Made by a program: the position numbers and the translations under genes. Shown piece after piece: positions 1 to 5,792 of a stretch of 6,358 nucleotides of DNA (position 1 is the stretch's first letter; every line of letters starts with the position of its first letter). Source of the DNA: Planctomycetes bacterium RIFOXYC2_FULL_41_27 (GTDB lineage: Bacteria > Planctomycetota > Brocadiia > Brocadiales > Brocadiaceae); contig MHZD01000240.1 of NCBI GenBank assembly GCA_001828645.1, positions 1-6,358 of the forward strand, written 5' to 3'. The notes under the pieces were generated by a model. The model saw nothing but the letters and a program-made list of their open reading frames with translations, searched no databases and was not told where the DNA came from.

Positions 1-2
1 AG

Positions 3-1001
3 TTATTTGATTTTGCCGGTTTTAAGGATGCGATAGATAAAAAAGACATGGTTGCGGTGAAGACAAGCTTTGGCGAAAAGGGGAATACCGGTCACCTCAA
101 GCCGCCCATCATAAAGGCCGTTGTAGATAAAGTAAAGGAGTGTAACGGGAAACCTTTTTTAATAGAGACAAACACATTGTATGAAGGTCGCCGTACCAAT
201 GCCGTTGATCATCTCTCTCACGCCCACGATCACGGTTTTGGCTATGAAAATATCGGCGCCCCCATTATCATTGGAGACGGACTCTTTGGTGAGCATGACG
301 TGCAGGTGGAGATTAACCAAAAATTAGTCAAAAATGCCTTTGTGGCGGGCGCTGCCAGGGCAGCGAACGCCATCATTTCGATTGCCCATGTGACAGGGCA
401 TCTGGCAACAGGTATGGGCGCTACCCTGAAGAATGTGGGGATGGGACTCTCCGCGCGCGGCGGGAAACTGGCGCAGCATTCTGGCGTTATTCCTCAAATC
501 CAAAAGAAACGGTGTAATACCTGCGGTGTGTGTGGCAGGTGGTGTCCAGTGGGCGCTATTAAGATGGGTGAGCAATTTGCCATCATTGATCCCAAGATAT
601 GTATTGGCTGCGGGGAATGTCTGGCCGTCTGCCAGTTTAACGCCGTAAAAATCGCCTGGGATGAAAGCACGGTCAACCTTCAAAAAAAGGTAGCGGAGTA
701 CTGTCTGGCTATTACGAAGGGAAAGACGGGGAAGGTCGTCTACTTCAATTTCTTGACACATATTACAAGGCACTGTGATTGCATGGACAAGCCCTTTGAG
801 CCTGATATTTCAGATATCGGTATCATTGCCTCCAGAGACCCGGTTGCCATTGAAAAGGCAACGACTGATATTATTAAAGAACGTATCGGAAAGGATTTCT
901 TTAAAGATGCCTGGCCCAGCATTGATTATACTGTTCAGATTTCTTATGCCCAGGAAATTGGGCTGGGGAGTATGGATTACGAGTTGGTGCATTACGGGTA
1001 G
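3..1001 (+). CDS. DUF362 domain protein with two 4Fe-4S clusters (5' end missing)
   Basis: The reading frame is open to the left edge, so this is the 3' part of a longer gene. The Met codon at 48 is internal: the 15 codons before it (LFDFAGFKDAIDKKD) continue the family pattern. Numbering from that Met, the DUF362 core is recognisable by SFGEKGNTGHLKP near residue 7, by the NTLYEGRRTNAVDH segment (42-55) and by the ATLKNVGMG segment. A two-cluster ferredoxin domain follows, with Cys156/159/162/166 and Cys185/188/191/195 (CX2CX2CX3C twice). After it come a conserved Cys253-x-Cys255 and an ASRDPVAIE segment typical of DUF362 C-termini. No signal peptide or membrane segment is visible in the part present, so it is probably a cytoplasmic redox protein. 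The substrate and reaction of this family are not established. Family assignment is firm; function is unknown. No operon partner can be seen downstream, because the next 300 bp are repeats. Confidence 0.9.
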   Translation, partial: LFDFAGFKDAIDKKDMVAVKTSFGEKGNTGHLKPPIIKAVVDKVKECNGKPFLIETNTLYEGRRTNAVDHLSHAHDHGFGYENIGAPIIIGDGLFGEHDVQVEINQKLVKNAFVAGAARAANAIISIAHVTGHLATGMGATLKNVGMGLSARGGKLAQHSGVIPQIQKKRCNTCGVCGRWCPVGAIKMGEQFAIIDPKICIGCGECLAVCQFNAVKIAWDESTVNLQKKVAEYCLAITKGKTGKVVYFNFLTHITRHCDCMDKPFEPDISDIGIIASRDPVAIEKATTDIIKERIGKDFFKDAWPSIDYTVQISYAQEIGLGSMDYELVHYG

Positions 1002-1035
1002 GGCAGCAGACAATTGAGCTTCTCGTGTTTGCTGA

Positions 1036-1086
1036 GTTTCTTGGGTTTACTCAGTTAACACAAGCAACACAACGAACCCAAGAAAC
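1036..1086. repeat. 12-bp perfect inverted repeat with short direct repeats
   Basis: GTTTCTTGGGTT at 1036-1047 is the exact reverse complement of AACCCAAGAAAC at 1075-1086, separated by 27 bp. The 10-mer AACGAACCCA occurs at 1071-1080 and again at 1096-1105. The stem lies 35 bp after the DUF362 stop codon but lacks a following T-run and has a long loop, so it is a poor intrinsic terminator. It looks like a fragment of a dispersed low-complexity repeat. Function unknown. Confidence 0.6.
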
Positions 1087-1142
1087 CAAAAAACCAACGA
1101 ACCCAACGTCTGTAAAATCTGAGGTTAAATTTGTTGTGTAGG

Positions 1143-1297
1143 ATTTCATTTTATTTAAGTGGGTTATACGATGTATAGCATAGAGAATCCCCCTTAGGAA
1201 AGGGGGCTAGGGGGTTGTAAAATAGCCCAGAAAAAACACAACCCCCTGAATCCCCCTTTTTTAAGGGGGACTTAAACGGAATAACCTGGAAAAGGGG
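1143..1297 (+). repeat. Palindromic repeat element, copy 1 (MITE/REP-like)
   Basis: The core is a large imperfect palindrome. The left arm (1186-1218) contains CCCCCTTA, then AGGGGG and AGGGGGTTGT; the right arm (1238-1273) contains ACAACCCCCTGAATCCCCC, then AAGGGGGACTT. Each arm is itself a small C-run/G-run hairpin. The same architecture recurs at 2763-2921. The similarity includes the left flank ATTTCATTTTATTTA and the right flank GACTTAAA..GAA.AAC.T, running up to the AAGGGG that lies just before the next start codon. No protein is encoded, so if mobile it is non-autonomous. It could also form a structured 5' leader in RNA. The boundaries are estimates from comparing the two copies. Confidence 0.8.
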
Positions 1298-1304
1298 AAA
1301 CGAG

Positions 1305-1860
1305 ATGATGGAGAAAACGCCCATTGTCATTGATTTTGATGGCACTATCTGTGAACACAAGTTTCCTGACACAGGTGAACCGACGCCTGGAGTTAAAGAG
1401 GCGTTGGAAACGTTAAAGAATACAGGATTCCAAATTATCATCCACACTTACAGGACGGCAGCGTAATGGAAAGGCATAATCCCAGGTAATCAGCCGAAGT
1501 TTGTTGAGAGATTTATGAAATATCATAAATTGCCTTACGATACCATATAGTATTACCCTGTAAAAACTTCTTTTCCCCATTTTCATGAGGACAAGTTGTG
1601 TAAGTTTTTTTTACACCCCCGCCCCTGTGTCCCCCCTTGCGAAGGGAGGAATCAAAGGGGGGGTAATCAATAACCCTTCCTCTATTCCTTGCGAAGGGGG
1701 AAAAGAGAGGGGTTCTTTGGGTTGCAGCTATGCTGCGCTAGAGATGCCTTATAAACCTATTGGCGTTGCCTATATTGATGATAAGGCGATACGATTTGAC
1801 AACAATTGGAAAGACATCACAGAAAACATCCTGAATTATTCAAAAAAGACAGAAGGCTAA
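1305..1860 (+). pseudogene. HAD-superfamily hydrolase-like gene, broken by stops and an insertion
   Basis: From ATG 1305 a 53-codon ORF (stop TAA 1464-1466) begins with IVIDFDGTICE, the DxDGT nucleophile motif of HAD phosphatases (Asp10 and Asp12). It continues PGVKEALETLK and ends IIIHTYRTAA. Directly after the TAA, in the same frame, homologous sequence continues (WKGIIPGNQPKFVERF, then MKYHKLPYDTI) to a TAG at 1548-1550. After about 190 bp of unrelated repeat DNA, the C-terminal part resumes in another frame at 1744 (MPYKPIGVAYIDDKAIRF, then NNWKDI) and ends with TAA at 1858-1860. Joined, the pieces resemble a single small HAD-like protein of about 120 residues, with YIDDKA as the distal acidic motif. 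Two stops, an insertion and a frame change make it a pseudogene. The 53-residue piece could still be translated (AAGGGG lies 9-14 bp upstream) but lacks most of the fold. The family is inferred from motifs; the substrate is unknown. Confidence 0.8.
1551..1743. repeat. Palindromic C/G-run element inserted in the HAD-like gene
   Basis: This stretch separates the two homologous parts of the HAD-like pseudogene. Its core (1631-1714) has C-rich and G-rich blocks in both arms, and the 12-mer CCTTGCGAAGGG occurs twice in direct orientation, at 1635-1646 and 1687-1698. Each copy can form a CCTT-GCG-AAGG mini-hairpin. A small palindrome, GCAGC-TAT-GCTGC, lies at 1724-1736 near the right junction, and GTGTAA..TTACAC at about 1597-1616 near the left side. 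It is a different sequence family from the repeats at 1143 and 2763, though built on a similar plan. No transposase is encoded. The exact ends are inferred from where HAD homology stops and resumes. Confidence 0.65.
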
Positions 1861-2113
1861 TCACTCCCAAATTATTCACGCCCATTAAAAACCACGAAAA
1901 TCTAAATAAGTGGATTTTTGTCTAAAATTCTTGATAAAGATTTCCCTCAGTTTTATCGCTTTTAATCATGTATGTTTTGTAACTATTGGTTTTGGAAATA
2001 ACTAGGACAAATTTGTGTATTGTTTTTAAAGACGATTATTTTGGTATGGCAATTGATTTAATAATCATAAAGATTTCAGAAATTTTCAGCATTTACTTTC
2101 TAAAAAATGCTAC
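1861..2113. other. AT-rich intergenic region, no gene seen
   Basis: About 250 bp between the HAD-like pseudogene and the ferritin-like cluster hold no plausible ORF on either strand, no RNA gene I can recognise and no clear terminator. The region is strongly AT-rich and presumably contains the promoter for the genes starting at 2169. I could not find a convincing pair of -35 and -10 boxes, so I mark none. Confidence 0.5.
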
Positions 2114-2137
2114 CTTTGCGCTCTTTGCGTCTTTGCG
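2114..2137. repeat. Triple CTTTGCG short repeat upstream of the ferritin-like cluster
   Basis: The heptamer CTTTGCG occurs three times, at 2114-2120, 2123-2129 and 2131-2137, within about 30 bp ending 31 bp before the start codon at 2169. On the other strand it reads as repeated CGCAAAG. The position, just ahead of a gene and its ribosome-binding site, parallels the other low-complexity repeat at 5855-5901. It looks like a degenerate dispersed repeat; a binding-site role is possible but unsupported. Confidence 0.6.
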
Positions 2138-2168
2138 GTGAACTATTACAGAAAGGGAGAACCGGACA

Positions 2169-2351
2169 ATGAATAAAGATGTTGAAAATCTTAAGTTGGC
2201 AATACAAAAGAAGGAGCTTGGAATTGAACGGTACAGTGACCAGATTAAGGCATTAAGCGACCCCCAAATCAATGCCTTACTCGAGGGTATTCTGCATAAT
2301 GAGATACGGCACAAGGCAGAATTAGAGGACCATTTAGCCCGATTATCCTAA
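2169..2351 (+). CDS. 60-residue two-helix ferritin-like protein
   Basis: This is a complete small gene with a good ribosome-binding site (AAGGGAGA, ending 8 bp before ATG). The protein is predicted as two amphipathic helices joined at DP (Asp31-Pro32), i.e. half of a ferritin four-helix bundle. Helix 2 carries the diiron motif Glu45-x-x-His48 in NEIRHKAEL. Helix 1 carries Tyr22, but the residue seven before it, normally the ferroxidase Glu, is Lys15, with Glu16 one step later. The spacing Tyr22, Asp-Pro and ExxH matches, as I recall that sequence, Rhodospirillum rubrum encapsulated ferritin (Tyr39, Asp48-Pro49, Glu62, His65). A working protein would have to dimerise, with itself or with the product of the gene 18 bp downstream, to complete a bundle. 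Roles in iron oxidation/storage or peroxide defence are family-based inference. No signal peptide, and no obvious encapsulin-targeting tail beyond residue 60. Confidence 0.85.
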   Translation: MNKDVENLKLAIQKKELGIERYSDQIKALSDPQINALLEGILHNEIRHKAELEDHLARLS

Positions 2352-2369
2352 AAACAAAGGAGGACAACT

Positions 2370-2726
2370 ATGAGAGAGGGGTTTAAGTCGGTATTAGAAT
2401 TTTTAGAGGTAGATTTAGAAATTGAAGAAGAACAGGAACATTTGTACAACCAATTGGCTACAATTTCAAAAGATGCGAAGGTAAAAGAGACTTTTCAACA
2501 TCTGGCAAGGGCGGCCAAAGGGCATAAGGATGCGCTGGGAAGGATTATCAGGGATATTGAAACTGACAATCACGATGTAAGTTTCTATTGCCTCATGTGC
2601 GGCTGGGAAATCGATTTTGGGAAGATGCCTTCTGTGGGGAACGAAGAACGTTGTTCGTTGTGTTGTCAGAAGTTTGCCCTTGTGGATGTGGATAATGATT
2701 ATACAACAAAATTCCTCCCGCAATAG
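2370..2726 (+). CDS. Rubrerythrin-like protein: ferritin-like hairpin plus rubredoxin-like domain
   Basis: A strong AGGAGG (2358-2363) lies 6 bp before ATG, and the gene follows the previous one by 18 bp, so the two are probably cotranscribed. Residues 1-65 form two predicted helices of the ferritin-like type, with Glu19-x6-Tyr26 on helix 1. On helix 2 the expected Glu-x-x-His motif reads Ala49-Lys-Gly-His52, so one metal-ligand Glu appears to be lost. Residues 74-99 form a rubredoxin-like or zinc-ribbon domain, CLMCG (Cys74, Cys77) and CSLCC (Cys95, Cys98, Cys99). The loop between the pairs is longer than the roughly 12 residues common in rubrerythrins. At 118 residues it is much shorter than classical rubrerythrin (about 190), as only one helical hairpin is present. 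Probable role: electron transfer to, or part of, a diiron peroxidase or iron-oxidising centre in the cytoplasm. Family placement is fairly sure; activity is not. Confidence 0.85.
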   Translation: MREGFKSVLEFLEVDLEIEEEQEHLYNQLATISKDAKVKETFQHLARAAKGHKDALGRIIRDIETDNHDVSFYCLMCGWEIDFGKMPSVGNEERCSLCCQKFALVDVDNDYTTKFLPQ

Positions 2727-2762
2727 GAGATGAAAATAGTGCAATATTTAATCGTATGAGAA

Positions 2763-2921
2763 ATTTCATTTTATTTATGCGGCTTACACATGGCATATGC
2801 GACGCATAAATCCCCCTTAGAAAAGGGGGCGAGGGGGTTGTAAAACAAACACGGAAAAACACAACCCCCTGAATCCCCCTTTGTTAAGGGTGACTTAAAA
2901 AGAACAACTTAAAAGAAGGGG
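2763..2921 (+). repeat. Palindromic repeat element, copy 2 (MITE/REP-like)
   Basis: This is the second copy of the element at 1143-1297. It starts with ATTTCATTTTATTTA (2763-2777). The palindromic core follows: ATCCCCCTTAG and AGGGGGTTGT on the left, ACAACCCCCTGAATCCCCC and TTAAGGG on the right. It then continues GACTTAAA..GAACAACTT to AAGGGG. It fills most of the 207-bp gap between the rubrerythrin-like gene and the next ferritin-like gene, and its right end supplies the only purine-rich candidate ribosome-binding site for that gene. It could act as a terminator, attenuator or leader hairpin, or simply be a non-autonomous mobile element. Confidence 0.8.
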
Positions 2922-2933
2922 CGCAAAATATAA

Positions 2934-3476
2934 ATGAGCGATTCTTTAAAAGATATAAAATCAATGGCGATCCAGATGGAAATGGATGGGATAAAGTTTT
3001 ACAGCGATCTGGCAGCCAAGACACTCCACCCCATGGGAAAGGCGATGTTTAAGTCCTTCATAGAAGATGAGAAATTGCATGCCAAAAGGCTTCGGGCTTT
3101 ATTATCCACTCAGAATGAAACTGGTCAGGTAAAGGATAAAAGTGCCGCAAATCCCCGGGAAAGATTGGTTACTATCTTTAAGGAGATGGGTAGTGAATTA
3201 AAAAAGAAGGTTAACGTCAACACGAATGACATTGAGGCTGTGAAGCTGGCTATGGGGATTGAGGAGAAGGGAATTAAGTTTTATGAGCAGGCTGCTAAAG
3301 AGACTTGTAAAAACAAGGATAGTGAGACGTATCGTTTCCTTGCCGGTGAGGAAAAAACGCATTTCAGCATATTAAAGAATACCCTCGAATATTTAGAAAA
3401 CACGGAACTGTGGGAGGCAGAGAGTGAGGGGCGTATTTACGATATGTGGATGGATATGGTGAATAAAAAACTATGA
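2934..3476 (+). CDS. Two-lobed ferritin-like (rubrerythrin-family) diiron protein
   Basis: The 180-residue protein contains two ferritin-like helical hairpins, each with a full set of diiron motifs. The first has Glu16-x6-Tyr23 (EMDGIKFY) and Glu46-x-x-His49 ([10 protein letters not shown]). The second has Glu110-x6-Tyr117 ([12 protein letters not shown]) and Glu140-x-x-His143 ([10 protein letters not shown]). Together these give the four-helix bundle and ligand set expected of a rubrerythrin-type carboxylate-bridged diiron site. A linker rich in Lys and Glu (about 60-98) joins the lobes. There is no rubredoxin domain and no signal peptide, so it is a cytoplasmic erythrin-type protein, probably handling iron or peroxide. 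The start at ATG 2934 has only a weak purine-rich site (GAAGGGG, about 12 bp upstream) that lies in the palindromic repeat. It overlaps the next reading frame by ATGA. Family assignment is strong; the physiological substrate is inferred. Confidence 0.9.
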   Translation: MSDSLKDIKSMAIQMEMDGIKFYSDLAAKTLHPMGKAMFKSFIEDEKLHAKRLRALLSTQNETGQVKDKSAANPRERLVTIFKEMGSELKKKVNVNTNDIEAVKLAMGIEEKGIKFYEQAAKETCKNKDSETYRFLAGEEKTHFSILKNTLEYLENTELWEAESEGRIYDMWMDMVNKKL

Positions 3477-3661
3477 AGGAAATACGAATTCATGCAAAGG
3501 CAGGCCAGGGGGCTATTACAACAGCGGCGCTGTTGGGAACCGCCGCATTTTTGGGAGGCAAGTATGCCCTGGCTTTTCCGCATTTTGGCGCCGAACGTAT
3601 GGGGGCGCCGATGAATGCCTTTGTACGCCATGTGAAAGATTTAAAGTCGTTGGGGTTTTAA
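3473..3661 (+). CDS. Truncated 2-oxoacid:acceptor oxidoreductase gamma-subunit remnant
   Basis: The 62 residues match only the N-terminal third of the gamma subunit of pyruvate/2-oxoacid:ferredoxin oxidoreductases, normally about 180 residues. The likeness runs from [16 protein letters not shown] through [15 protein letters not shown] to AFVRH, then breaks off into DLKSLGF and a stop. The glycine-rich motif usually read as GRGGQG is AKAGQG here, so two glycines are replaced. The ATG overlaps the stop of the preceding ferritin-like gene (ATGA, 3473-3476), which would allow coupled translation. No alpha or beta subunit gene is in view. Most likely a non-functional relic left by a deletion between the gamma gene and aspA, though the frame is still open and may be translated. 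Confidence 0.7.
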   Translation: MKEIRIHAKAGQGAITTAALLGTAAFLGGKYALAFPHFGAERMGAPMNAFVRHVKDLKSLGF

Positions 3662-3671
3662 AAGCTTGATT

Positions 3672-5093
3672 ATGAATAATGAAAGAATAGACTCGTTCCG
3701 AATAGAAAAAGATTATCTGGGAGAGATGCGGGTCCCAAAAGACGCTTACTATGGGGTGCAGACTGCGAGGGCTATTGAGAACTTTCCCATCAGTGGCCAA
3801 AGTTCTCCGCCAGTGTTTACCACGTCAATCGTGCAGATAAAAAAGGCGGCTGCGATGGTGCATGTAGAGATTGGTTGTCTCGATAGCAGAATAGGCAACA
3901 TGATTATTCTGGCATGCGATCGCATACTGAATGGTGAGTTTCAGGACCAATTCGTGGTGGACGTGTATCAGGCAGGCGCTGGAACATCCCACCATATGAA
4001 TGTAAATGAGGTTATTGCCAATATTGCAATTGAAATGCTTGGTGGTGTGAAAGGGGATTATTCGGTGGTGCATCCAAACGATCACGTTAATTACGGCCAG
4101 TCCACGAATGATGTCTATCCCACCGCCATGCGCATAGCGGCGTTACAATCGTCTAAAAAACTCATTAAGAATTTATATGCATTGACCGAGACTTTCAACC
4201 AAAAGGCAAAATCATTTGACTCGGTTGTAAAATCCGGCCGTACACATCTTCAGGATGCCGTGCCTATCCGTGTCGGCCAGGAGTTTTCCGGGTATGCAGC
4301 ATCGCTGCTTAAGGCAGCGAGAGGAATTGAAAGGGCGAGTGAAAGTTTAAAGGATTTGGGAATCGGGGGTAGCGCCGTAGGAACGGGAATCAATACGCAT
4401 CCGGCATATGCTGGTAAAGTAGTTGAGAAAATCAGGAAGATGACAAACCTTGATCTCAAGGAATCAAAAAATAGGTTTGAGTCCATGCAAAGCAATGCGC
4501 CGTTTGTGGAATTCTCAGGCGCCCTCCGCACAGTGTCTGTGGAACTTATACGTATAGCCAACGATCTGAGATTGATGAATTCCGGGCCAAATACAGGACT
4601 GGGGGAGATAAACTTGCCGGCAGCGCAGCCGGGGTCTTCTATCATGCCTGGGAAGGTAAATCCTGTGATTCCTGAGATGATGAACATGGTGTGCTTTTCG
4701 GTCATAGGCAATGATGTGTCAATTACTCTGGCCGCACAGGCGGGACAGTTTGAACTCAATGTTATGATGCCGGTAATACAATATAAACTGCTTGATGCTG
4801 TCCTTATCCTTACCAATGCCGTCAGAATATTTAATGAGAAATGTGTTAGCGGTATAACCGTAAATGCGGCAAGGTGTCAGGACTATGCTATACGGAGTCT
4901 GGGGATTGTTACCGTCTTGAATCCGATTATAGGCTATTCAAAGGCGGCTGAGGTGGTGAAGGAATCGATGCGAACGGGGAAATCCGCAAAGGAGATCATT
5001 CAGCAACAGGGACTCCTCTCTGCGGATCAAATAGACCAGGTATTGTCGCCTATTTCAATGACTGAATCCCAGGTGAAGGGAGGCTCTGTATAG
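3672..5093 (+). CDS. aspA: Aspartate ammonia-lyase (aspartase)
   Basis: Catalyses reversible deamination of L-aspartate to fumarate and ammonium; a cytoplasmic homotetramer of the aspartase/fumarase superfamily. Numbering from ATG 3672 (473 residues; E. coli enzyme 478), the known Bacillus AspB active-site residues are all present at a constant offset of four: Thr105, Ser144-Thr145-Asn146 (QSTND), Thr191-His192 (SGRTHLQD), catalytic Ser322, Lys328 and Asn330 in the signature GSSIMPGKVNPVIPE. VIPE after the signature and GQFELNVMMPVI favour aspartase over class II fumarase. The substrate-binding segment reads AGTSHHMN rather than the commoner TS-x-NMN. An in-frame TTG at 3666 could add two residues; I prefer ATG 3672 because neither start has a clear ribosome-binding site and ATG is the stronger codon. 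The gene starts 10 bp after the oxidoreductase remnant, so it may be read from the same transcript. Intact, no frameshift. Confidence 0.95.
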   Translation: MNNERIDSFRIEKDYLGEMRVPKDAYYGVQTARAIENFPISGQSSPPVFTTSIVQIKKAAAMVHVEIGCLDSRIGNMIILACDRILNGEFQDQFVVDVYQAGAGTSHHMNVNEVIANIAIEMLGGVKGDYSVVHPNDHVNYGQSTNDVYPTAMRIAALQSSKKLIKNLYALTETFNQKAKSFDSVVKSGRTHLQDAVPIRVGQEFSGYAASLLKAARGIERASESLKDLGIGGSAVGTGINTHPAYAGKVVEKIRKMTNLDLKESKNRFESMQSNAPFVEFSGALRTVSVELIRIANDLRLMNSGPNTGLGEINLPAAQPGSSIMPGKVNPVIPEMMNMVCFSVIGNDVSITLAAQAGQFELNVMMPVIQYKLLDAVLILTNAVRIFNEKCVSGITVNAARCQDYAIRSLGIVTVLNPIIGYSKAAEVVKESMRTGKSAKEIIQQQGLLSADQIDQVLSPISMTESQVKGGSV

Positions 5094-5146
5094 ATGTTAA
5101 CTTTTTGTAGTTTGTTTTTGATGACACTTTAGGAAGGAGGTATTTG

Positions 5147-5185
5147 GTGTTAAAAATTGAACTGTATAAAGTTTTAATTATTTAA
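5147..5185 (+). CDS. Possible 12-codon leader ORF with a strong ribosome-binding site
   Basis: AAGGAGG at 5134-5140, the best Shine-Dalgarno match in the window, sits 6 bp before a GTG codon opening a 12-codon frame (MLKIELYKVLII) that stops at TAA 5183-5185. It lies between aspA and the cytochrome gene, 30 bp before the latter's own start codon. It could be a leader peptide, a relic ribosome-binding site from a deleted gene, or chance. The peptide matches nothing I recognise. Confidence 0.25.
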   Translation: MLKIELYKVLII

Positions 5186-5215
5186 GTTTTATTAAAATAC
5201 GAAAGGAGTATTTAT

Positions 5216-5734
5216 ATGAAAACGGTGATAAGTTTAAGTTTGAGTCTGTTAGTAGCAGGATTGGTGGGTTCGACAAACGTGGTTTGTACTAAAGCCTTTG
5301 CAGGTGAGGAAAGGGCTAGCGCAGTACAAGAACATGAAAAGGTTACGTTGCCTACCAAGAGGTTGATGAGAGAAATTGAAAAGAAGATGTATAATATCCT
5401 CGAAGGGATATTAGTAGGTAATTTTAAATACGTTAAACAGGAAGCGGCTGCTGTTACAGAAAAAGCAAAACAGATCAATGAGAATTTCTTCCCTCGAAAT
5501 CCGGATATCGATGCATGGTATAAACGTTCAAAAGACCTGGATCCAAGCAATATAGAAGCAATTAAAAAGTTAAAAGAAGAATTTAATGCCTACATGAGAA
5601 GAATAGATGCGGGTGTACAGGAGATTCAAAAAGCAGCAGATACGGGTGATACAGAGGCAACATTCCAGGCGTATAGCGGCCTATTAACAAAGGCATGTTT
5701 CGAATGTCACCGAAGGCTCCGTGACACAAAATAG
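5216..5734 (+). CDS. Exported monoheme class II cytochrome c (c'/c556 type)
   Basis: This 172-residue protein has a Sec signal peptide: a short positive start, a hydrophobic core of about residues 4-18, and likely cleavage after AFA at residue 29. Cys24 is not in a lipobox. The mature part is predicted mainly helical, and the single haem-binding motif CFECH (Cys161, Cys164, His165) lies only 7 residues from the C-terminus. That arrangement is typical of class II cytochromes (c' and c556), which fold as four-helix bundles. In the first mature helix, Met51 (KRLMREIEKKM) sits where low-spin c556 proteins carry their axial Met, and it is conserved in the paralogue downstream; Met58 is not. Electron transfer or gas binding outside the cytoplasmic membrane is expected; partners are unknown. 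A good AGGAG lies 7 bp before ATG. Confidence in the cytochrome call is high; axial ligation is inferred. Confidence 0.88.
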   Translation: MKTVISLSLSLLVAGLVGSTNVVCTKAFAGEERASAVQEHEKVTLPTKRLMREIEKKMYNILEGILVGNFKYVKQEAAAVTEKAKQINENFFPRNPDIDAWYKRSKDLDPSNIEAIKKLKEEFNAYMRRIDAGVQEIQKAADTGDTEATFQAYSGLLTKACFECHRRLRDTK

Positions 5735-5792
5735 CCGTCAAGAACCTACGATTATGAATATGATTTCAAATCGTGGAGATTGAGTTAAAAAG

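Noticed and set aside
324..773. 149-codon open frame on the minus strand
   Set aside because: It is antisense to the ferredoxin part of the DUF362 gene; its Cys content mirrors the opposite strand and it has no domain features.
1151..1447. 98-codon open frame on the minus strand
   Set aside because: It runs through the palindromic repeat and antisense to the HAD-like start; its proline/glycine-rich segments are translated C/G runs.
1585..1860. 91-codon open frame as a stand-alone gene
   Set aside because: Its first half is translated palindromic repeat DNA; only the last 38 residues are real homology, and they belong to the broken HAD-like gene.
1898..1920. Hairpin AAAATC/GATTTT as a terminator of the HAD-like gene
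   Set aside because: The stem is six base pairs, nearly all A-T, with no strong T-run, so it is too weak to support.
1143..2921. CRISPR array
   Set aside because: Repeats are few, irregularly spaced, palindromic and over 100 bp long, with genes between them; there are no regular spacers.
3666..3671. TTG start for aspA
   Set aside because: It adds only two residues, has no better ribosome-binding site than ATG 3672, and uses a rarer start codon.
4250..4816. 188-codon open frame on the minus strand
   Set aside because: It lies wholly inside aspA, whose protein is intact and conserved; the minus-strand product has no recognisable domain.
5212..5550. 112-codon open frame on the minus strand
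   Set aside because: It is antisense to the cytochrome signal peptide and first helices, with no ribosome-binding site or recognisable family.
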